Shown here: in pieces, positions 22,970 through 33,179 of the stretch
Position numbering within the stretch: the stretch's first letter is position 1
How the letters are laid out: each line of letters begins with the position of its first letter
Source: Diphasiastrum complanatum
Taxonomy: Eukaryota > Streptophyta > Lycopodiopsida > Lycopodiales > Lycopodiaceae
Assembly: GCA_029204225.1 (NCBI GenBank)
Contig: CM055093.1
Coordinates: 3,336,974 to 3,400,973, forward strand
DNA: 64,000 nt
Direction of reading: 5' to 3'
Made by a program: the position numbers and the translations under genes
Notes under the pieces: model-generated
What the model saw: only the letters and a program-made list of their open reading frames with translations
Told to the model about the DNA's origin: nothing
Database searches by the model: none

Positions 22970-24154
22970 TCAAAAATCTTCATTTTCGTGTTCGTCCTCT
23001 ACTCCCTCTGACGTTGGCGGCAGGTCATAATACTGTCTTTCTAGAACTTCATAGCTAACAGGGTCTTTGTTGGCCATTGTCCTGCTCTCATCGAATTTGA
23101 CATCCCTCACTGTTTTCACAGTGTTCGTGTCTGGCATGTAGATTCTGTAGTATGACGAATTATTGTCATAACCTACCAGAAATCCTTGCTCGACTTTCTC
23201 ATCAAGCTTCTTACGAAGCTTATCAGGAATATGTGCATATGCTGCATAGCCAAATATTCTGACATGAGACAGGTTGGGCTTTCTACCCCACCATAGCTCA
23301 TGTGGTGTCGTGTGAGGAATACCAGATTTACCTGTCCTGTTCTGGATGTATGCGGCTGTAGCTACTGCTTCAGTCCACAGTGCCCTTGGAGCCTTCGAAT
23401 AGGCCATCATGCATCTGGCTGCTTCCATTAGGGTCCTGTTCTTTTGTTCAGCAACATCATTGTGCTGCAGTGTGTAGGCTGCAGTTCTTCTGTGAATGAT
23501 GCCACGATCATTGCAAAAGTCGATAAAGCGATTTGAAATATATTCGCCACCTCGATCTATTCTGATTTGCTTCACCTTGCTGCCTGTGCATCTCTCAGTC
23601 CAATTCACATATTCTGTGAATTTATCGAGTGCTTCAGATTTAGTCTGAATAAAATACACTCTGGCAAACTTGCTATAGTCATCAATGAAGACTATATAGT
23701 ATTTTGGACCTCCTACTGAGATCACATTGAATGGACCGCAGATGTCAGAGTGCACCAGCTCCAGAATCTTTGTCGTTCTTTAGGAGTCTTTGACAAATGG
23801 TGTGCGTGACATCTTGCCTTTCAAACATGCATCACAGGTGGTCGAACTGGTTGCATTCGAGATGCTGACCCCTGTTATTGCTCCATGATGACTTGCTTGG
23901 TAGAGTGTCATTGAGTTCATGTGGCAGAGTCTTCTATGCCACAGGGTGTCTGGCGAGTCGTCATGGATCTGATGCATTTGATCTTCAGGTAGGCGCACCT
24001 TTAGATGATATAGGTTGCCCTTCCTTCTGCCTTCAGCAATGAGAGTGCTGGTGCTGGCATCAATCACGTTGCATGCTTCATTAAATAACGTCACACGCAT
24101 CCCTGCATCTGCTATTCTTGCTACAGAGAGCAAGTCTTGTTGCAGAGTTGGCAT
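22970..24154 (-). pseudogene. B integrase
   Basis: A pre-integrase zinc region at 24154-23780 (LWHRRLCHMNS...CDACLKGKM) is followed after a stop by the core at 23755-22970. The catalytic acids appear in MHSDICGPF, IRIDRGGEY and DVAEQKNRTL, spaced as D,D35E. GFLVGYDNNSSYYRIY is the copia C-terminal block. Integrase inserts the cDNA into the genome. Confidence 0.9.
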
Positions 24155-24249
24155 GAATAGAACGTCTTCGAGTCATCTGTCTCTGCCGTTGGTGTTGAGC
24201 CAGAGTGAACCAATACCATTCACTTGATGTCTGGATCCATCTCCAAGAA

Positions 24250-24750
24250 CTATGAATCTTGAGGATCTACACTTCTGAAATCAGACATGATTCGTCTTGA
24301 TGTCACGAAGTGCGAGGTGGCTCTTGAATCCAGGATCACCTCGTGTGTGTCAGACGTTGATGCTGCACACACATCTTCATAGATGTAGACGATCAAACAA
24401 TTTTTGTTCGTTCTTTCTTCGCCCATCTTTGAGCTCTCGGGCTCCTTGACATAGGAAGAACTATTATCATTCTCTTGTTTGTTCTGTGCTGATTTGTTTC
24501 TTGGGTTCTGGCGGCAATCCATGGCTGCATGACCCTTCTTATGGCAATGGATACACTCAATCTTGGGATTGAGACAGCAGGTATCTACTGTATGCCCGTC
24601 TCTTTTGCATCTCGTGTAGGTCTTCTTGTCGGCATCTTGTCATTTCGACCTCTCTTTGGTCTTCCAGTTGCCTTTGCTGGTCCCCTCTGCTTTCAAAACC
24701 ATCTTTGTGATCAAAACCATCTTTGTGATGAAGATGCTCTCTGACCTCAA
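24250..24750 (-). pseudogene. B nucleocapsid and protease
   Basis: Two zinc knuckles can be read around 24640-24515 (CKRDGHTVDTC preceded by YTR, and CIHCHKKGHAAMDC). The first has lost its leading Cys. The protease site at about 24330 reads LDSRATSHF, so the Gly of DSGA is replaced by Arg. The rest of gag is absent to the right. Confidence 0.8.
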
Positions 24751-24755
24751 CTTTC

Positions 24756-24797
24756 ATTTTTCTTCTTCTAAAAGTATTGGTGGTGCAACATGTTTTG
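24756..24797 (+). mobile_element. Orphan copia integrase sliver
   Basis: A stretch of about 40 bases encodes SSSKSIGGATCF on the plus strand, nearly the same as the integrase core of D1 at 43655-43692. It sits exactly between B and the inverted gag start of A. Confidence 0.75.
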
Positions 24798-25110
24798 ATG
24801 AGATTTCCTTCAAAAGTTCATTACTTACATTCATCTTTATGCAATGTAATGCAACTCTACATCTCTTTTTGTACTTTTCCAATTCAACTCCTCCTTGAGG
24901 TCCTACTTCCACCTCAACTACTATGTCATAAAGATCATGAAGTACAATCAAAGACTCCATTCGAACTATCCAAGTAGCATAATTAGTGGATGTAAGTCTC
25001 TCACTAACTTCAAGCAAAAAACCACCCATTGATGCCATTTTTGAATGTGAAAAAGCACTAGAAACACTTATGGTTTCTCTAAGAGATCTGAACCTAAAGT
25101 CTTCTAGCAA
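24798..25110 (-). pseudogene. Inverted leader and gag start of element A
   Basis: The minus-strand frame holds MASMGGFLLEVSERLTSTNY with start at 25038 and runs about 80 residues to NELLKEIS. The continuation of the same gag (TAKEAWNSLKAIYG) starts on the plus strand at about 25246. Compared with H2 gag, only around eight residues are missing between the two parts. So a piece of about 450 bp, including leader DNA to about 25200, has been flipped. Confidence 0.8.
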
Positions 25111-25209
25111 TTAGAAGGCTTATAGACACAATCCTAGCACTCATGAACCAATCTAGAATGATGGAAATTTAGATTCTAGTCTCAAACTTGCAAAATCACT
25201 GCTTAATCT

Positions 25210-28200
25210 ATGATTTTTAGCAATATATCTCTTCAATTTCAACATACAGCCAAAGAGGCATGGAATTCATTAAAAGCAATTTATGGATCCAAGAATACTT
25301 CAAGGACACTCATGCTTAGGAATCAGATCCTTCAAATCATGAAAGGAAATAGTGAAAGTGTCCAAAATTATGTCTTTAGGATCAAATCTTTGAATAAGGA
25401 GTTGTCTTGTATAGATGATAGAATCAAAGATGATGAATTAGCTCAAATCATTTTGAATGGATTAGGAGATGATTATTTCAATCTTGTTAAAACTTTTGCT
25501 ATTCAATATTCACTTCCTAGTATTGAAAAACTTCAAAGTGTGCTTGTAAGTGAGGAGAGTAGAATGCTTCATATCAAAAGTAGGATGAGTTCCTTATCTT
25601 TGAATGGTGGTGATGAAAAAGCTAACTTTTTCTTGAAAGGCAAGAAGAAGAACTTTCCATCCAAGAAGACTCAAGACATGGAGATGGAGAGCAAAGATGG
25701 AGCATCAAGTTCCAAAGGCAAGAGCAAAAAGGACAAGAAGAAGCTAAAGTGTTTCTTTTGTGGAAAAAAGAGATATTTTGCATCCGAGTGCTACAAGAAG
25801 AAGAATGCCCAAGAGAAGGACAATCAAGGCAATATTGTGCTTGAGGAGGAGGAGGAAGAAGGCAATCTATCTTTGATGGTATCCTCACCACAAACATCTA
25901 ATCAAGACACTTGGTGGATTGATAGTGGGGCAAGCTCTCACATGACTCACCAAAAAGACTACTTTTCCAATCTACTTTCTTACAATAGTTCAAAGAGATT
26001 TATCTTCACTGCAAGTGATCAAGAATGTGAGATTGTAGGTGTTGGATCCATTCCTTTATGTCTAGGATCATCTAAAAAAGTAGATCTAGACAATGTTCTT
26101 TATGTACCTTCAATTACAAAGAACTTGTTGAGTGTAAAACAACTTATGAATAGTGGATTAGATGTACATTTCAAGCATGGAGCATGTTCTATCTTGAAAG
26201 ATGAAGAATGTGAGACTAGTGGTCTCAAGCAAGGGAGGTTATTCAAATTGGATGCTAATGTGATGGTTGAAAGTGTGAACATGGCAAGGGAGGAGCTCAC
26301 TCAAGTGGAATTATGGCACAAAAGGTTAGGCCATCCTAACTACAAAGCTATGGAGACCATGGTGACAAAGGGGCTAGCAAGTGGACTTCCCAAAACCATA
26401 TCCAAGTGTGGCAAGCTTTGTGAAGCTTGTGGACTCTCAAAATCTCATAAGCTACCTTTCAAGAGATCTTTGACAAGATCTAACTCTCCTCTTGACCTTA
26501 TACACTCGGATGTTCAGTCCTTTTTATATGAATCAAATGGTGGAGCTCTTATGTATGTCACTTTTATTTATGATGGATCAAGATACTCTTGGGTTTATCT
26601 CTTGTCTAAGAAAAGTGAAGTTTTTGAGTCCTTTGTAAAGTTCAAAACTCTTGTGGAAAATCAACTTAATACTAGCTTGAAAGTATTAAGAAGTGATAAT
26701 GGAGGGAAGTACATCTCCAATAGGATGAAAGAGTTTTGTGAAACTAATGGCATTAGAATAAAGTTTACTTGCACATATACTCCACAACAAAATGGAGTAG
26801 TTGAGAGAAAGAATAGGACACTATGTGAGTGTGCTAAAGCTATGACATTAGATGCATCCCTTCCTATTTCATTTTGGGGAGAAGCTATTTTATGTGCAAA
26901 CTTTCTATGTAATAGAATGACTAATAGTGCCATTAAAGGACTTACAACTTATGAAGTATTGTTTGGAAAAAAGCCAAATCTTAGTGATTTAAAGGTTTTT
27001 GGATGTACTTGTTATGTACATATTCCTTTAGAAACAAAGAAAAAGGAAGATGCCACTTCTTTCAAAGGCATCTTTGTTGGTTATAGTGAAAGTAAGAAAG
27101 CTTATAGGATATTTGATCCTATTACCAAGAAAGTAGTTGTAAGTAGAGATGTACTTTTTGATGAATCTCTCCAAGCCAAAGGAAAGGTGACTTCCAACAA
27201 CACTCAACTTGTCAAAGATCATGTTATGGCCAAGGAGGAGCTTCATGAAGATGAAGACCAAGTGGAACTTACTCAAAGTCCAAGGGTGCCAAGAAGATCA
27301 ACAAGGACAAGGATTGAGCCATCAAGGCTCACTTATAGTGACAAAGGGGAACAAAGGGAAGATTCTCAACTACACAACTCTTATACTTTCTTGACTACTA
27401 TGCTTGAAGAACCAACTAGTTTTGAGAAAGCAAATAAGTCTCAGAATTGGAGGAAAGCTATGCAAGTAGAGTTTGATGCATTAATGGAAAATCAAACTTG
27501 GAAGCTTGTTGATCTACCTTATGGAAAGAAGCCTATTACTTGTAAATGGATATATAGATTGAAATATAATCAAGATGGTTCCATTCATAAGTATAAAGCT
27601 AGACTTGTAGCAAAAGGTTTTTTGCAAGTCAAAGGCATAGATTATGATGAAACCTTTGCACCTGTTACAAAGCTTGTGACCATTAGATTAATCATATGTC
27701 TTGCTACTTATTTCAAATGGGAGCACTTCCAGCTTGATGTGACAAATGCTTTCTTGATTGGATTCTTGGAAGAGGAAATCTACATATGCCAACCCGAGGG
27801 CTTCATCAAAGATGGAGAAGAAGACAAGGTGTGTTTCTTGAAGAAGAGACTTTATGGACTCAAGCAAGCACCAAGAGCATGGTACTCTAGGTTGCATTCC
27901 TATCTTATTTCCATTAGATTTGTTGTAAGTTATTATGAACCATCATTGTACTACAAATGTAATGATGAGAAGATCATTATCTTAGTTTTATATGTTGATG
28001 ACATTATACTCACAGGAAATGATCTAGATGGCATCAAAAATGTAAAAAATTCCTTGTCTAGTGAATTTAGAATGGTAGATCTAGGACTTCTTAAAGTTAT
28101 ACTTGAAATAGAAGTCACTAGAAGTAATGATTTTACTTTCATATGTCAATCTAAGTATGCTAGATCAATCTTTGCAAAATTTGGCATGATTGATTGTAAA

Positions 28201-28245
28201 GGAGTTGAAACTCCCATGGAACTAATTGTAAAAGTTTCTAAGTAA
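25210..28245 (+). CDS. A gag-pol polyprotein, open for 1011 codons
   Basis: In order: gag C-part (from residue 13), nucleocapsid CFFCGKKRYFASEC (181-194, the His replaced by Tyr), protease DSGASSHM (D238), pre-integrase H...C zinc region (368-420), integrase core with D434, D496 and E532 (D,D35E), C-terminal GIFVGYSESKKAYRI, then RT with LYGLKQAPRAWY and YVDD (D930, D931). It stops at 28245 after ETPME, at the start of the RNase H region. The true start of gag is inverted upstream, so the first ATG here is not the natural one. It is closely related to H and D. Copia polyproteins are cut by their own protease in the particle. Confidence 0.92.
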   Translation: MIFSNISLQFQHTAKEAWNSLKAIYGSKNTSRTLMLRNQILQIMKGNSESVQNYVFRIKSLNKELSCIDDRIKDDELAQIILNGLGDDYFNLVKTFAIQYSLPSIEKLQSVLVSEESRMLHIKSRMSSLSLNGGDEKANFFLKGKKKNFPSKKTQDMEMESKDGASSSKGKSKKDKKKLKCFFCGKKRYFASECYKKKNAQEKDNQGNIVLEEEEEEGNLSLMVSSPQTSNQDTWWIDSGASSHMTHQKDYFSNLLSYNSSKRFIFTASDQECEIVGVGSIPLCLGSSKKVDLDNVLYVPSITKNLLSVKQLMNSGLDVHFKHGACSILKDEECETSGLKQGRLFKLDANVMVESVNMAREELTQVELWHKRLGHPNYKAMETMVTKGLASGLPKTISKCGKLCEACGLSKSHKLPFKRSLTRSNSPLDLIHSDVQSFLYESNGGALMYVTFIYDGSRYSWVYLLSKKSEVFESFVKFKTLVENQLNTSLKVLRSDNGGKYISNRMKEFCETNGIRIKFTCTYTPQQNGVVERKNRTLCECAKAMTLDASLPISFWGEAILCANFLCNRMTNSAIKGLTTYEVLFGKKPNLSDLKVFGCTCYVHIPLETKKKEDATSFKGIFVGYSESKKAYRIFDPITKKVVVSRDVLFDESLQAKGKVTSNNTQLVKDHVMAKEELHEDEDQVELTQSPRVPRRSTRTRIEPSRLTYSDKGEQREDSQLHNSYTFLTTMLEEPTSFEKANKSQNWRKAMQVEFDALMENQTWKLVDLPYGKKPITCKWIYRLKYNQDGSIHKYKARLVAKGFLQVKGIDYDETFAPVTKLVTIRLIICLATYFKWEHFQLDVTNAFLIGFLEEEIYICQPEGFIKDGEEDKVCFLKKRLYGLKQAPRAWYSRLHSYLISIRFVVSYYEPSLYYKCNDEKIIILVLYVDDIILTGNDLDGIKNVKNSLSSEFRMVDLGLLKVILEIEVTRSNDFTFICQSKYARSIFAKFGMIDCKGVETPMELIVKVSK

Positions 28246-28533
28246 AGTGATGAAGCATCCTTTGAGGACATCACTACCTATAGAATGCTTATTGGTTCCT
28301 TGATATACTTAACCATCACTAGACCAGATCTTAGTTCTTGTGTTGGCAAATTGAGTCAATACATTCAAAGTCCATTAATATGTCATTGGAAAGGAGCAAA
28401 AAGGGTGTTAAGGTACATCTCAGCTACAAAAGACTTTGGCATAGTTTCAGGGCATATTCGGACTCAAGTTGCAGGTGACAAGATGGATAGAAAATCCATA
28501 AGTGCCTTTGCTACATTCTTATGTGGAGGATAA
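28246..28533 (+). pseudogene. A RNase H region, first copy, with internal deletion
   Basis: After the stop the frame goes on as MLIGSLIYLTITRPDLSSCVG and HWKGAKRVLRYIS. It then jumps to DKMDRKSISAFATFLCGG, losing about 20 residues present in H. It ends where a second, related copy begins. Confidence 0.8.
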
Positions 28534-29290
28534 GAGTATAGAAACTCCTATGGAGCAAAATGTAAAAGACCCTAACAAAGGTGATGAAAGATCCTTCGTG
28601 GACATCACTCTTTTTAGGAGTCTTGTAAGCTCCTTAATTTGGCTCACAATAACTAGACCTGACATAAACTTTAGTGTTCATAAGTTGAGCCAGGATATGC
28701 AAAATCTTACTATTTATCATTGGAAAATGGCCAAGAGAGTGCCTAGATATATATCTTCAACCTTTGATTATGGTTTATTGTATAAAAGTGAAGATCTTTC
28801 TATTGTTGGTTATTCTGACTCGGATTCTGCAAGTGATAGCGCAGATCAAAAATCTACAAGTGCTTATGTCATATATCTTGAAAGAAACTTGATATCTTGG
28901 CTTTCCAGAAAGCAAGATACTGTATCACTCTCATCTGGTGAAGCTGAGTATAAGGCACTCACTACAACAATAAAGGAAGTGCTTTGGATCAAAAGGTTGC
29001 TAGTGGAGCTAAAGATAATCATGGAAGATGATCTACCTATGATCATGTGTTACAACATTTCAGCCCAAGCCCTTGCCATCAACCCAATATTCCATGCAAG
29101 GAGCAAACATATTGAAGTTGAACATCACTTCGTGAGAGAGAAGCTCATTGGAGGGGAAATCTACTTGGATCACATCGACACATCATCTTGTATTGATGAT
29201 ATTCTCACCAAACCTTTCAGCAAGAGTTCCTTCATCAAGCATAGAGCCAATCTTGGAGTAATACCAAGATCAATGTCCAAGTCAATATAG
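28534..29290 (+). pseudogene. RNase H region, second copy, from a related element
   Basis: It restarts at SIETPMEQNVKDPNKGDERSF, repeats the LTITRPD and HWKMAKRVPRYIS blocks just passed, and completes RNase H: GYSDSDSASD, SLSSGEAEYKAL and NPIFHARSKHIEVEHHFVRE, ending GVIPRSMSKSI. It differs from the first copy at many residues, so it is not a recent local duplication. It is open to its stop at 29290. Confidence 0.85.
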
Positions 29291-29295
29291 ATTGT

Positions 29296-29306
29296 TTTAG
29301 GAGGAG
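29296..29306 (+). other. Polypurine tract of A
   Basis: TAGGAGGAG directly before the 3' LTR; it primes plus-strand DNA synthesis in LTR elements. Confidence 0.65.
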
Positions 29307-30092
29307 TGTTGAAATGGAAAAATAATCCATCTTGACTTCAGGCTTGCTACAAACATTGTACCATGCAAGTATGTTGTTCCATAAATGCAAAGTTTGGCCT
29401 AGATAGAACTTGAGCTATATAGATTTCACGTATCTAGTTTGATGATTACAACTTGCATATAGATTGTAGACTTAGAATTAGCAAAAATATGCTAATAGAA
29501 ACTCGTGGCATTTCGCATGCATTAATTGTAAGTGATCCACAGTGACATGCAAGGCATGCACAAAGTGAAATGGACACATGCATGATGATTTGTACATTTC
29601 TAGTTAGAACGAGGACACTTGGTAAAAGTAGGTAGAGATACATGCATGAGATGTGACAAATGTCACATAAACTCTAGATTTCACTTTAGATGTCATCAAA
29701 AGGTAAATGGATGTGGTTCTACCTCGAGCTACCTCAAACTCCATAAATATGTGGAGCTCTTCTCATAATTTATGATGAAGAACCAAAGCTTTGTAGCTAT
29801 TTCTTGCCATTTTGGATCCACACAATTTTTGCTTGATATCTCTCTATATTTCTCTCTCTAACTCATGTTGAGGCTAATGCTAATATAGTAATTTCTTGTA
29901 CTTTTGCTCATTTAGGATTCATTGCTATCATTCTCTGATGCTTAGCATGCTAGATTGTGGTTAAGCCATAACTTCTGTACTAGATCTTGCTATTCAATCT
30001 AGAATCAGGTTATTGTGCTAATCATAAAGCTTAATTAGATCTATCAAACTTGTGGATATTCCCCACATGTGTGAATTCTGAAAATTTTGTCA
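29307..30092 (+). mobile_element. A 3' LTR (786 bp)
   Basis: It starts TGTTGAAATGG after the polypurine tract and ends TTTTGTCA, followed by the ACCAC target duplication. The first 130 bp repeat at 20529. A TATA-like CATAAATAT (29742-29750) lies in the middle, and the upstream part (U3) is rich in CATGCA. Confidence 0.8.
29516..29646 (+). promoter_or_regulatory. Cluster of five RY motifs (CATGCA) in LTR A
   Basis: CATGCA occurs at 29516, 29546, 29555, 29577 and 29641, all upstream of the TATA box. RY motifs bind plant B3-domain factors of the ABI3/FUS3/LEC2 group. Regulation is an inference. Confidence 0.6.
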
Positions 30093-31799
30093 ACCACAGC
30101 CCAAGAGCCACCCACCATGACAAATCCTACTCTGGCCACTTCATTCTCAGGCATCCCCATAGTGCCAGATTTTGGCCAAACCCCATAAGAGGTTGATGTC
30201 CCAATGGCCAGTGCTCTTTCACATGCCCACGACCTCCTCAAAGATCTAAATTGGCTACTAAGAGATCAATTCCATCACCATCACTTGGCTGAGATAGAGA
30301 AAAAATCCAGAGAAGCAGCCGAGCTCCAAAGCCAACAATTGTGGCAAGTAACTGATTAGGCCACGCAGCAGAGATGAATGTCATGAGGGCCACCATCCAC
30401 TCCTATCAGACTATGGTTCTTGCTCTACAACAATCCCAGAAGCATCTCCAAGCCCAACTCCAAGCAGAGAAACAGAGGACAAAGCAATAGATCAACGTCA
30501 CTCTCGAGAAGGAGATGGTCATCAAGGCTTGGAAGAAACGGTGTAAAGACCACCAAAAGACAATCGACTTATATCTGGATATTCCACCACTGCCAGACAC
30601 CTCTCTTGTTCCTATGAAAAAATACAATGCAGTCACCTCCAATCTCCAAACTGGTAAGAAGATGTTGCAGGATTTTTAAGCAAAGCAATATGAATACATC
30701 GAACCTTTTATCAATGTAATCAGCAAGCTGAAGCAACATAACGACAAGCTCAAAAAGCAGCTTGACGACCTATTAAAAGCTTGGGAACCTCCAACCACAA
30801 GTAAGGGGGACCAGTCCGAATCAGCCAGCACACAAGCATCCACCCTGTCCGTGTTCAAATTCGACATCTCTTTCTCCATAGAGCAAATAGATGTCCCACA
30901 AGGTGAATCATCTGGGACGGAAGCTTCACACAAAATCCCATTCCATAGAGAATCACACTCAAGGAGCCGAGTAAAGGCACAACCACACAACATGTTAGAA
31001 CCATCTTCAAGAAGCCGAAGACTCTTGAGGAATCCAAGAGTATGAGGTGAATTTTCTAGGAGAAGAGATGCGGGGAGGGAGGCTACATCCTGCCATGATC
31101 TGTGGTTGATATCAAGAGCAAGGAAAAGCAGACGATCGAGAAACTGGCACTCCAACCCACATGGCGCAATGTCCTCTTCAAGGATGACAAAATGATCTTG
31201 TTGGAATATTTTAGAGTTTTTAGGTATCTACTCATGGATCCCTGCTACATGTCCATCCCCAGATGAGAGCCATGGCCGAAAAGAAGGATAAAAGTGCACC
31301 ACCAAACTAGCTGATTATTCCCAACTCCAGGGGCTGGAACAACCAAGCCAGTTTTCAATATGCCTTGGAGCAGTTCCACACCAGACACCGCCAATCAGTT
31401 AATCCAATGGTGTGCCAAGCGACACTCAACTGCAAGGTGCTATCCTTTCTCAGTTCCATTGAATTCCATTGGGACCGTTCCTTGGGTCCCTTGTCTTTCG
31501 ACCCCACCACCCCTTTCTCCAGTATGAAACGCCAGGTAACCATGGCACACATCTACTACTAAGTGGCAATGACGCATCCCAACATGCAGCCTGCATGGAG
31601 GATTGGCAAGGCTCTCAATGGTTGCCCCATAGCTTACATGTGTTTGGCCAACTCAAAGATGATATCATTCTATGGGCCCAAGCAATGGAAGGCTACGGAA
31701 TACTCATCCAAGAAATAAAGAAACACAATGAAGAGCTAGATGCCGATTTGTAAGAATCCTTGTTCAAGTGAATTTCCATGGGACTAGCAACCAAATAGC
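30093..31799 (+). pseudogene. Element M internal region, unknown, coiled-coil-like
   Basis: The frame cut at 20528 resumes here (AQEPPTMTNPTLATSFSG). It continues with stops as a charged helical stretch: HAHDLLKDLNWLLRDQ, EIEKKSREAAELQSQQ, LALQQSQKHLQAQLQAEK and ISKLKQHNDKLKKQLDDLLK. Later pieces (ALEQFHTRHRQSV) are patchy. I recognise no gag, protease or RT motif. The position before a polypurine tract and LTR-like start suggests the structural gene of an LTR element that lacks pol. Confidence 0.4.
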
Positions 31800-32110
31800 A
31801 ACGGGAGAGTGTGGGGGCTGGATTACAAGGCCTAAGGGGCATGTCAATGAGAGAAGGAGCACCTTGCATGACAAGAGCCTGTGTATATAATAATTTTTGT
31901 AATCAATTTTGTGTAATCAATGGCCCAAGTATGACATCATGTGTGTATAAGCCCATCTTGGAGGTCCCATTGGTAGTTAGTAATGTTAGGCCCCAGTTTG
32001 TCGGCATCTTGTGAGTGTAAGTCCAACTTGTGGTGCCATTAGTCACTAGAGGGCAAGCAAGTCTCAAGGTTTAAATTTTATTTTTATAGAAAACTGATTT
32101 CCATAGTTCT
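31800..32110 (+). mobile_element. Polypurine tract and LTR start of M
   Basis: AACGGGAGAG (31800-31809) precedes TGTGGGGGCTGGATTAC at 31810, a typical tract-LTR junction. The right end is undefined, as minus-strand gypsy L begins near 32115. Confidence 0.4.
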
Positions 32111-32128
32111 GCAATCTCTCACAATATC

Positions 32129-32413
32129 CTAGTAATCCAGTATGCCCATTGCATATCCATGAGTTATTGAAGAGAATGTGGGATGAGTCAAAGTGCTAGG
32201 AGCCATTTTGGTTAGCCTGTCAACTACTACCCAAATAGCATCGTGACCCTTCCTTGACTTGGGAAGTCCGACCAAAAAATCCATGGAAATACTTTCCCAT
32301 TTCTTGCTGGGAATTTCCAATGGATGCAACAGACCAGATGTTTTGAGTCTTTCTACTTTATTTACTTGGCATTGTTCAAACTTTTGAACGTATGCCTCGA
32401 CGTGACCTTTCAT
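32129..32413 (-). pseudogene. Gypsy L integrase start, truncated
   Basis: It reads MKGHVEAYVQKFEQCQVNKV (end of the zinc region), then WESISMDFLVGLPKS and IWVVVDRLTKMA, the beginning of the integrase core. It is cut near 32130, so most of the core and any chromodomain are missing. Confidence 0.88.
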
Positions 32414-33174
32414 TTTTGGCCAATAAAATTCTCTTTTAACAAGGTCAAGTGTCCTCTGTATACCAGGTGTCCCGCGCTGGGGCTATCGTGGCACTCATGT
32501 AGGATTTGGGCCCTAATGTCCGCGATATCTGGCACATAGACTTTTCCTCTATGGAAAAGCAAACCATTCCGAATGGAATAATCATCAAGTATCTTCTCTT
32601 TGCAAGATTTCTTGGAATCCTGCTTTCCAAGATTATCTCTCCTTAAAGAGCTTCCTGCCAGGACATCTTGCCAAATATGACTGAAAAACTCATCGGTCTG
32701 ACAAAGATCTCGTAGAGAAATATACAACTCAGATTGGAACTCAGCAAAGCATAACTGATTAACTTCTCCAATTCGGCTCAAAGCATCAGCGACACAATTT
32801 GACGTACCTCGATGGTACTTAATGTCGAATTCAAACTCTTGAGTGAGTTTCGACCAGCGGGCCTTACGACCCCTAAGGTCCGAGGCATCACAGATATACT
32901 TAAGAGATTCATGATCTATCATTACCATGAATTTAGATCCGTACAAATAATGTCTCCAGACCTTTAATGCATGGATGACAGCAAAAAGTTCCTTCTCAGA
33001 AGTAGAATATCTACTTTGAGCTGGGTCCAACTTCTTTCTCTCAAAAGCCACAGGTCTACCATCTTGGTAAAGGACTGCACCTATCGCATAGTCACTAGCG
33101 TCTGTTTCCACTAAAAAAGATCCGCTAGGGTCCACTATGTGTAATATAGGGGCTGTAGACACCAACATCTTCAA
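32410..33174 (-). pseudogene. Gypsy L RNase H and connection to integrase
   Basis: An open frame of 254 residues holds LVETDASDYAIGAVLYQDG, KELFAVIHALKVWRHYL, YHRGTSNCVADALSR, then the linker and the start of the integrase zinc finger (LHECHDSPSAGH). It is typical of chromovirus-like gypsy elements. The last frame joins 32413 by overlap. Confidence 0.9.
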
Positions 33175-33179
33175 AGCTT

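Larger units (their letters stand above)
20659..24757 (-). mobile_element. Copia element B (minus strand), nested in A, 5' truncated
   Basis: On the minus strand it holds NC, protease, integrase, RT and RNase H in copia order from 24750 to 20883, with several frameshifts. The gag N-terminus and 5' LTR are absent on the right, where an integrase sliver of another element joins. A short 3' LTR remnant may remain on the left. Confidence 0.85.
20529..30092 (+). mobile_element. Copia element A (plus strand), rearranged, with B nested inside
   Basis: It runs from the 5' LTR stub at 20529 to the 3' LTR end at 30092, flanked by ACCAC on both sides. In order it holds the LTR stub, minus-strand element B, an integrase sliver, an inverted leader plus gag start, gag-pol, two overlapping RT/RNase H ends, and the 3' LTR. 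Most of the 5' LTR and the primer site are missing. Confidence 0.7.
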
